NCBI GenBank assembly: GCA_910576775.1
Contig: CAJTJV010000030.1
Location: 1 to 35,949 of the forward strand
Length of the DNA: 35,949 nucleotides
Direction: 5' to 3'
Source: an uncultured Muribaculaceae bacterium
GTDB lineage: Bacteria > Bacteroidota > Bacteroidia > Bacteroidales > Muribaculaceae
The notes below the pieces were generated by a model that was given only the letters and a program-made list of their open reading frames with translations, had not been told where the DNA came from and searched no databases. This document shows, one piece after another, positions 31,543 through 35,949 of the stretch; within the stretch, counting starts at the first letter, position 1; the number at the start of each line of letters is the position of its first letter. The position numbers and the translations under genes are program-made.

Positions 31543-33378
31543 TCAGAACGGAAAGACAAGGGGGATGACAAATATCATGATTATACCCATGATAAGCTGA
31601 AGCGGACCTCCGACCTTGAGATAATCTGTAAATGAATATCCGCCGGCTGTCATTACCAGTGCATTCGGAGGCGTAGAAAAAGGTGATGCGAAACAAAGTG
31701 ATGCGCCGAAGCTGACAGCGAACAAGAAAGGCAACGGACTGACTCCATAAGCCACTGCGCTCTGTAACGCGATAGGTGCCATTAGTACGGCGGTAGCAGT
31801 ATTGGATATGAACAGAGTCATGACAGATGTTGCAAAATAGATGCCTGCCAAAAGAAGATGCGGACCGAAAGAACCGAGCAGACTGATAAGACCTGAGGAA
31901 AACATCTCGCCGGCGCCGGTCTTTTCAAGCGCGAGGCTCATGGGCATCATGGCCGCGATAAGCACTATAGATTCCCAGTTCATCGTCTTGTAGGCGTCGG
32001 CCACGGAACGGAAGCATCCGCTCAGTACCATAAGAAGCGCCGCGATTATTACAGCCATGACGGCAGGTATGAAATCGAACACGAGTGCGGCTATCATAGC
32101 AAGCATTATCACGGCGACAAGTGGAGCCTTATAGTCGATGGTGACATGCGCCGCCTGGCTTTCGGGTTGGCCGAGCACCACCCATTTGGAGGTCTCGCGG
32201 CTGAGCTGGCCTATATCTTCCCATGTGCCTTGCACAAGTAGAACGTCGTTCTTTTGCAGCACAAGATCCTTGATACCCTGTGTAGTAAACTCTTTACCAC
32301 GGCGAACTCCAAGAATATTGAGGTTGAAGCGGTTGCGGAAATCGAGTTTGGAAATACTGTCTTTCAGCAGCGACGAACCCGGCAAGGGTATTATCTCGGC
32401 AAGTCCGATGTCGTAAAACTGTAGATTGCGGCGCGTATCCTCGGGATTCTCGTCGAGTCGCAGGCTGTAGTCTTTTGCAAAGCGTTTGGCTCCATCGAGC
32501 GATCCGCGGACAAACAGAGTATCTCCGGAATCCACAGTCGAGGCTGCTGTAGGCGCTTCCTGAACAATATTTTTAAGTATCCCGGAGCCCTTGTCGGCTC
32601 GCAATTCCAGAACGTCAAGCCCGTAGTTGGAGCGAAGCGACAGCGTACCGAGGGTGAGACCATTGATTGGCGATGATTTTGGCACCTCGATGCGCCAAAG
32701 ATCCTCGTTAAGATTGTATTCCTCAACGAGCTTGCCAAGACTGCACCCTATCGGTTCCTCTCCGGAGTGTTGTTTCTTCTTGCCCTTTACCAGCCAACGG
32801 CTCATGGGAATCAGCATTGCCGTTCCGACGAGAAGGCAGATGATACCGGCCGGAAAGAATGAAAACATTGTAAGTGGCGTGCCGCCATATTCTTCCCATA
32901 CCTCTGCGATAACAAGGTTGGGCGGAGTACCTATAAGGGTTAGCATGCCACCTATGCTCGAGGCAAAGGCTATAGGCATCAGAAAACGCGCAGGTGATAC
33001 TTTCGACGACGCTGCCATCGATACCACGATGGGAAGCATCAACGCTACCGTTCCCGTATTGCTCACAAAGCCTCCTATGACACCCGTTGCAAGGACGACA
33101 ACGAGAAAAAGGCGTGTCGGATTATTGCCCCCGAGTTTTGAAAGCCTCGCACCTATCATCTTCGCAAGACCGGAATTGAAAACGGCACCACCGACAACAA
33201 ACAGACCCGCCATCATTATTACTATAGGATTGGAGAAACCGGAAAGCGCCTCTGAGACATCAAGAATTCCGCCACAGACTAATACGACAAGAGCAATAAG
33301 CGCCACGACGTCGGAACGTATTCTGCCCATCGCGAAAAATACGGCAGCGGCGGCCAAGGTAATTATGGTTAAAATCAT
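31543..33378 (-). CDS. SLC13/DASS-type transporter with two RCK_C domains
   Basis: A 611-residue membrane transporter of the divalent anion:Na+ symporter superfamily (ArsB/NhaD-CitT fold). Membrane segments lie at about 1-195 and 405-610, including the re-entrant motifs SNTGTVALMLPI (about 106-117) and SNTATAVLMAPIAL (about 530-543), each a SNT-type substrate/Na+ site. Two TrkA-C (RCK_C) domains occupy the cytoplasmic middle (about 215-300 and 310-390). This layout is typical of bacterial SLC13-family permeases with unclear substrates (sulfate, dicarboxylates or others). It has its own promoter (33417-33424) and hairpin terminator. Confidence 0.88.
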   Translation of the reverse strand: MILTIITLAAAAVFFAMGRIRSDVVALIALVVLVCGGILDVSEALSGFSNPIVIMMAGLFVVGGAVFNSGLAKMIGARLSKLGGNNPTRLFLVVVLATGVIGGFVSNTGTVALMLPIVVSMAASSKVSPARFLMPIAFASSIGGMLTLIGTPPNLVIAEVWEEYGGTPLTMFSFFPAGIICLLVGTAMLIPMSRWLVKGKKKQHSGEEPIGCSLGKLVEEYNLNEDLWRIEVPKSSPINGLTLGTLSLRSNYGLDVLELRADKGSGILKNIVQEAPTAASTVDSGDTLFVRGSLDGAKRFAKDYSLRLDENPEDTRRNLQFYDIGLAEIIPLPGSSLLKDSISKLDFRNRFNLNILGVRRGKEFTTQGIKDLVLQKNDVLLVQGTWEDIGQLSRETSKWVVLGQPESQAAHVTIDYKAPLVAVIMLAMIAALVFDFIPAVMAVIIAALLMVLSGCFRSVADAYKTMNWESIVLIAAMMPMSLALEKTGAGEMFSSGLISLLGSFGPHLLLAGIYFATSVMTLFISNTATAVLMAPIALQSAVAYGVSPLPFLFAVSFGASLCFASPFSTPPNALVMTAGGYSFTDYLKVGGPLQLIMGIIMIFVIPLVFPF

Positions 33379-33416
33379 AGTAGGTCTAATATTCTTTGGA
33401 ATACGAAATGATATTA

Positions 33417-33424
33417 CAAAAGTA
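33417..33424 (-). promoter_or_regulatory. Transporter gene promoter -7 box
   Basis: TACTTTTG on the minus strand matches TAnnTTTG and sits 38 bp before the ATG at 33378. Confidence 0.5.
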
Positions 33425-33568
33425 AGAATTATAATCGACTTTAGCGACCAACTACTGTTTCATGAAATATCGATAGTGCAAATTCTCACCGCACCCATGC
33501 ACTTTTAGGAGAATATTTTAGCAAAAAGGTAGAAAGTTATATTTCCAAAGCATTTTTTTTGATAAAAA

Positions 33569-33600
33569 TTTGCGGAAATGAAAAAGTGGGCGTAACTTTG
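33569..33600 (+). promoter_or_regulatory. Consensus Bacteroidota promoter of the tRNA genes
   Basis: TTTG (33569-33572) and TAACTTTG (33593-33600), separated by 20 bp, match both elements of the Bacteroides sigma promoter (-33 TTTG, -7 TAnnTTTG). It lies about 48 bp before tRNA-Asp. This is the best promoter match in the window. Confidence 0.75.
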
Positions 33601-33648
33601 CAGCGCAAAAGCAAAAGAGCTAATGCCTCTCATGCCTACGCAAAGTGA

Positions 33649-33722
33649 GGTGCGGTAGTTCAGCTGGTTAGAATGCCGGCCTGTCACGCCGGAGGTCGCG
33701 GGTTCGAGTCCCGTCCGCACCG
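33649..33722 (+). tRNA. tRNA-Asp (anticodon GTC)
   Basis: A 74-nt tRNA. Acceptor GGTGCGG pairs with CCGCACC, the D-arm GTTC...GAAT is present, the anticodon loop CTGTCAC carries GTC (33683-33685), and the T-arm is GCGGGTTCGAGTCCCGT. Discriminator G73 fits Asp. CCA is not encoded. Confidence 0.95.
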
Positions 33723-33735
33723 CAGAGGAGAGAGG

Positions 33736-33782
33736 AGAATGAGAAATGCTTATCTTCGGATTTCGTTTCTCATTCTTTTTTT
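33736..33782 (+). terminator. Strong intrinsic terminator between the two tRNAs
   Basis: GAATGAGAAA (33737-33746) pairs perfectly with TTTCTCATTC (33766-33775), directly followed by an unbroken run of about eight T. It ends only 14 bp before tRNA-Arg. Confidence 0.85.
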
Positions 33783-33795
33783 ATCTAAAACACAG

Positions 33796-33870
33796 AGCCT
33801 TGTAGTTCAACGGATAGAACGGAGGTTTCCTAAACCTTAGATCGGGGTTCGATTCCCCGCAGGGCTACCA
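33796..33870 (+). tRNA. tRNA-Arg (anticodon CCT)
   Basis: A 75-nt tRNA including encoded CCA (33868-33870). Acceptor AGCCTTG pairs with CAGGGCT (one G-T pair); D-arm GTTC/GAAC; anticodon loop TTCCTAA carries CCT (33829-33831); T-arm CGGGGTTCGATTCCCCG. Unlike the neighbouring tRNA-Asp, it encodes CCA. No promoter of its own is visible after the terminator just upstream. Confidence 0.93.
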
Positions 33871-33896
33871 AACGCCATCCACATAAGCATTAGAAC

Positions 33897-33921
33897 AATA
33901 GCTCCCTTACCGGGAGCTATT
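33897..33921 (+). terminator. Terminator after tRNA-Arg
   Basis: AATAGCTCCC (33897-33906) pairs perfectly with GGGAGCTATT (33912-33921), followed by TTCC. It terminates the tRNA-Arg transcript. Confidence 0.75.
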
Positions 33922-34011
33922 TCCATATAGCCTAAGTGAATAGCAGATTCCACATGCCTTCCTGGATAAACGGGAACTCCTTCCGTAATATTTCGCAAGA
34001 CGGCAGAAGAA

Positions 34012-34512
34012 TCATTTTATCGGCTCACGGCTTTTTGTCAGCTCAATAGCCTCTTTTCCGGACATATATTCAATATCCATACGGAAGACGAACATCTGCG
34101 AAAAAAATTTATCCATTTCCTTTTGTAGTCCCTCTGCGTCATCAGGATTGAACCTCTCTCCGAATAATGCCATTGCATTGAGTCTTTCACCCTCCGTTTC
34201 CACTATGTGTATGCGCCCGAATGCGATAACACTTTTGAAATAGGTCGTAAACTCCGACGGCTTCACATCATCGGCCGCAATGACACAGAAAGAAGCCTTG
34301 TCACAATTTCTTATCGCATCTACTTTGTGTCCCGTCACAGCACTGTGAAAATAAAGTCTACCATCGTCATACACATGACTGATCGGCACCGCATACGGAT
34401 AGCCATTATCACCGAGCAAGGCGAGGGTTCCAGACGTGGCATTCTTCAGAATGGCATCACATTCCGGCTTTGACAGCTGCTGGCGGAAACGCCTCATTTT
34501 CCTGAACTCCAT
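34012..34512 (-). CDS. Nim-like flavoprotein (pyridoxamine-phosphate-oxidase fold)
   Basis: A 166-residue split-barrel flavin-binding protein. MEFRKMRRFRQQLSKPECDAILKNATSGTLALLGDNGYPYAVPISHVYDDGRLYFHSAVTGHK closely follows the layout of Nim nitroimidazole-reductase proteins of Bacteroides (conserved G-LAL-G-D-YPYAVP, YFHSA..GHK, KASFCVI, FTTYFKSVIAFG). Nim proteins reduce 5-nitroimidazoles in characterised cases, but many chromosomal relatives have other, unknown roles, so resistance is not claimed. Its start is 3 bp after the SMR gene stop; the two form an operon. Confidence 0.85.
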   Translation of the reverse strand: MEFRKMRRFRQQLSKPECDAILKNATSGTLALLGDNGYPYAVPISHVYDDGRLYFHSAVTGHKVDAIRNCDKASFCVIAADDVKPSEFTTYFKSVIAFGRIHIVETEGERLNAMALFGERFNPDDAEGLQKEMDKFFSQMFVFRMDIEYMSGKEAIELTKSREPIK

Positions 34513-34515
34513 ACG

Positions 34516-34839
34516 CTATGAAACAATTTTAAGTCCGATGATTGATGAAATCAGCGTGAAGATGAAAAACAGCCTCCAGAATGTGGCAGGTTCATGGAAG
34601 AAAAATATGCCTACCAAAACCGTACCGACCGCCCCAATACCTGTCCATACCGCATAGGCAGTCCCTATGGGTAAACTCTGGGAAGCTTTTGCCAGTAATA
34701 CCATACTGATGATTGTGAACACAAGGAATCCGGCAATCCATCCCCACCATGGGAGACCTTCTACGGATTTTGCCCGTCCGAGGCAATAGGTGAAGCCGAC
34801 CTCACAGAAGCCGGCGACAATTAAAATTATCCAATTCAT
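34516..34839 (-). CDS. SMR-family small multidrug/guanidinium exporter (SugE/Gdx-like)
   Basis: A 107-residue four-helix SMR protein. The N-terminal helix carries the essential Glu (AGFCEVGFTYCLG, E13), and the GTAYAVWTGIGAVGTVLVGI signature in helix 3 is that of the SugE/Gdx branch rather than the EmrE branch. Characterised Gdx proteins export guanidinium; others export quaternary ammonium compounds. It is the first gene of a two-gene operon with the Nim-like flavoprotein. The 5' leader of about 55 nt shows no recognisable guanidine riboswitch. Confidence 0.9.
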   Translation of the reverse strand: MNWIILIVAGFCEVGFTYCLGRAKSVEGLPWWGWIAGFLVFTIISMVLLAKASQSLPIGTAYAVWTGIGAVGTVLVGIFFFHEPATFWRLFFIFTLISSIIGLKIVS

Positions 34840-34900
34840 AACTGAATCCGAACCTGTTTGAGGGCTGCAAGAATTCTCGGCGACTCCTTCTAAGGCGGCA

Positions 34901-34908
34901 CAAAATTA
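34901..34908 (-). promoter_or_regulatory. SMR-nim operon promoter box
   Basis: TAATTTTG on the minus strand (CAAAATTA on plus) matches TAnnTTTG, 62 bp before the SMR ATG. The same 10-mer CAAAATTAAT recurs at 34957-34966, giving a second, upstream candidate box. Confidence 0.5.
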
Positions 34909-34915
34909 ATCAATT

Positions 34916-34988
34916 TATCCAATATACGGAATCAAAAGTGGTAGACGATATCATATCAAAATTAATAAGCCGCACCAATTATTGGATA
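34916..34988. repeat. 9-bp inverted repeat near the truncated integrase
   Basis: TATCCAATA (34916-34924) is repeated in inverted form as TATTGGATA (34980-34988). It lies between the SMR promoter and the integrase remnant. It could be a leftover recombination site or an operator; nothing decides between them. Confidence 0.4.
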
Positions 34989-35023
34989 TATCGCTTTGTA
35001 ACACACATGATTAATTCCGGTGC

Positions 35024-35362
35024 CTATTTCAGACTATTAAGAATCAGACTGTTCGCCCGGTCGACAACCGATGTGTCAAGACTCGCGAGATATATCTGTG
35101 TGGTTGTTTCCGAATCGTGCCCCATACCTTCACTGATGACACTCAGAGGGATACCCTTTGCCTTGGCGACTGACGCCCAGCTATGGCGAGCCACATACAT
35201 TGTAAGCTTGATATCGAGATTGACAAGCCCTGCAATCTTTTTAAGGCTATGATTGATGTTATAGCTTGCATTCCGATACGTGCAACGCTCGTTTGTATCT
35301 GCGGTTTTTATGATAGGAAGCAAATAATCACTTTTGTGGCACAAGCCGAAATTCCGGTGCAT
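35024..35362 (-). pseudogene. 5'-truncated tyrosine recombinase remnant
   Basis: The 112-residue frame is only the C-terminal catalytic part of a Bacteroidetes integrase: LLPIIKTADTNERCTYRNASYNINHSLKKIA, then the box VARHSWASVAKAKGIPLSVISEGMGHDSETTTQIYLASLDTSVVDRANSLIL, with R59, H82 and Tyr91 all kept. The N-terminal arm-binding and core-binding domains (about 300 residues) are absent because the adjoining sequence on that side is the insertion sequence starting near 35345-35394. The remnant is therefore most simply explained by the IS cutting into an integrase gene. It is distinct in sequence from the integrase at 4011-5231. Confidence 0.85.
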
Positions 35363-35381
35363 GAAAAAATTTAGGAATTGT

Positions 35382-35389
35382 TAATTTTG
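35382..35389 (+). promoter_or_regulatory. IS transposase promoter -7 box
   Basis: TAATTTTG matches TAnnTTTG and ends 4 bp before the ATG at 35394, so the transcript would be leaderless or nearly so, if this box is used. Confidence 0.45.
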
Positions 35390-35393
35390 CGTC

Positions 35394-35765
35394 ATGAAAA
35401 CTTCAGATGCAATATGGATGTGCTTACCCGAGGGATTGGACGAGCTGTTTGAGATGGTGCGTTTCGAGCGCACGGAACAGGCCTATGACATATGGCTTGA
35501 CGAGAAGAAGAAACTCTCGGATGAGGATTTCCGCAACCCCAATATAGTGGCGCGTGGGTATGGGGATTATGTCACGATACAGGACTATCCGATGCGTGGG
35601 CGTCCGGTTTATCTGCACATGCGCAAGAACAAGTGGTGGGACAAACAGACCAATGAAATCTTCAGCTACAATCTTGAGCTTCCCAACGAGGAGGGCACAC
35701 GACTCTCGGCCGAGTTCGTGGCTTTTTTAAAAGATGAAGGTGGAGACGACAGCACTGTCGATTAA
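35394..35765 (+). CDS. IS transposase N-terminal-region protein (ISAon1-like)
   Basis: A 123-residue protein: LPEGLDELFEMVRFERTEQAYDIWLDEKKKLSDEDF..., then YGDYVTIQDYPMRGRPVYLHMRKNKWWDKQTNEIFSY, typical of the short first ORF of ISAon1-like elements in Bacteroidota, which carries the DNA-binding (zinc-finger/HTH-like) part of the transposase. It overlaps the second ORF by 32 bp in another frame. The match is from family memory, so the IS name is tentative. Confidence 0.75.
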   Translation: MKTSDAIWMCLPEGLDELFEMVRFERTEQAYDIWLDEKKKLSDEDFRNPNIVARGYGDYVTIQDYPMRGRPVYLHMRKNKWWDKQTNEIFSYNLELPNEEGTRLSAEFVAFLKDEGGDDSTVD

Positions 35766-35949
35766 GCACATCGCTCAGATGTATTTCGTCAACGGCAAGC
35801 ATTTTGAAAGTCTATACCGCAATAAGCTGAGCGGCTATCACGATTGGTGCGTGTCCGAACTCGGCTGCGGATTCTATTTCAACGCCTCCAACATCGGACC
35901 GCACATGAGTCTTGACGAGACCTGCCTGAGCAACGGTGAGGTATGGACA
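35734..35949 (+). CDS. IS transposase catalytic ORF, 5' part (cut by window edge)
   Basis: The frame beginning at ATG 35734 is open to the last base and reads KVETTALSIKHIAQMYFVNGKHFESLYRNKLSGYHDW..., then MSLDETCLSNGEVWT, where LDET holds the probable first catalytic Asp of the DDE domain. It overlaps the upstream ORF by 32 bp in the +1 frame. A TTTTTTAAAA run (35724-35733 region) sits just before the overlap. The C-terminal catalytic part lies beyond the window. Confidence 0.75.
   Translation, partial: MKVETTALSIKHIAQMYFVNGKHFESLYRNKLSGYHDWCVSELGCGFYFNASNIGPHMSLDETCLSNGEVWT

Larger units (their letters stand above)
35345..35949 (+). mobile_element. Insertion sequence with two-ORF transposase, left part only
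   Basis: A small ORF resembling an ISAon1-type transposase N-terminal region is followed by an overlapping ORF with a DDE transposase start; both run rightward and the second is cut by the window edge. The left boundary is estimated from where the integrase remnant loses similarity; no terminal inverted repeat can be confirmed without the other end. Confidence 0.7.

Noticed and set aside
33505..33720. Reading frame antisense to tRNA-Asp and its promoter
   Set aside because: It runs through a clear tRNA and a consensus promoter; the protein has no recognisable domain.
34840..34900. Guanidine riboswitch in front of the SMR gene
   Set aside because: The leader is only about 55 nt and shows none of the guanidine-I, -II or -III patterns (no paired ACGR loops), so no call is made.
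4011..35362. Two integrases as ends of a single large element spanning most of the window
   Set aside because: The two are different in sequence, the second is truncated, and the DNA between contains ordinary chromosomal genes, tRNAs and ssrA.

Overview
The window looks like chromosome of a gut Bacteroidales (Bacteroidota), most likely in or near the Muribaculaceae. The evidence is: promoter boxes of the Bacteroidota TAnnTTTG type upstream of many genes, a tmRNA whose tag reads GENNYALAA, an ECF sigma / DUF4974 / STN-TonB receptor / DUF4249 operon, DUF4855 secreted proteins, BspA-type leucine-rich repeats, secreted proteins with sorting-domain-like C-termini, and DUF4099/DUF3945 mobile-element genes. 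The genus is inferred, not demonstrated.

Layout. (1) 1-5.74 kb is the right end of an integrated element that runs off the left edge. It carries a topoisomerase III homologue that has lost its catalytic residues, a DUF4099/DUF3945 protein, two small HTH proteins and a tyrosine integrase. The integrase lies directly next to the 3' end of ssrA (tmRNA, 5740-6136, minus strand), which is the probable integration target. The 508-bp integrase-ssrA gap holds a symmetric array of four 10-bp boxes. (2) 6.2-17.9 kb is mostly chromosomal: a secreted LRR protein; an MsbA-type ABC exporter with an RsmF-type rRNA methyltransferase; an operon of two tandem DUF4855 paralogues and a third secreted protein; and an RsmI-like methylase / WalJ-like MBL hydrolase / PD-(D/E)XK nuclease operon. 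(3) 18.1-25.6 kb is one tightly packed plus-strand run of ten genes: zinc ribbon, DJ-1/PfpI, TfoX-N, YciI, GNAT-GrpB fusion, Sel1 repeat, Sel1 repeat, PoNi-type (DUF1910/DUF1911) immunity protein, an unknown protein, Sel1 repeat. No toxin is present. The second half looks like an orphan immunity (interbacterial defence) cassette attached to a stress-type operon. This is the most unusual part of the window.

(4) 25.7-31.3 kb: a PepSY-like periplasmic protein, then a cell-surface-signalling and uptake operon (ECF sigma, small barrel protein, a short DUF4974 protein without a FecR domain, an STN-containing TonB receptor, a DUF4249 lipoprotein). (5) 31.5-33.4 kb: an SLC13-type transporter with two RCK_C domains. 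(6) 33.6-35.95 kb: tRNA-Asp, a strong terminator, tRNA-Arg(CCT), then a small accessory patch with a Nim-like flavoprotein, an SMR exporter, a 5'-truncated integrase remnant and the start of a two-ORF insertion sequence cut off by the window edge.

Gene starts were moved downstream of the longest reading frame where a non-ATG or overlapping start was less plausible. All family assignments rest on motif recognition by eye; no database search was run.
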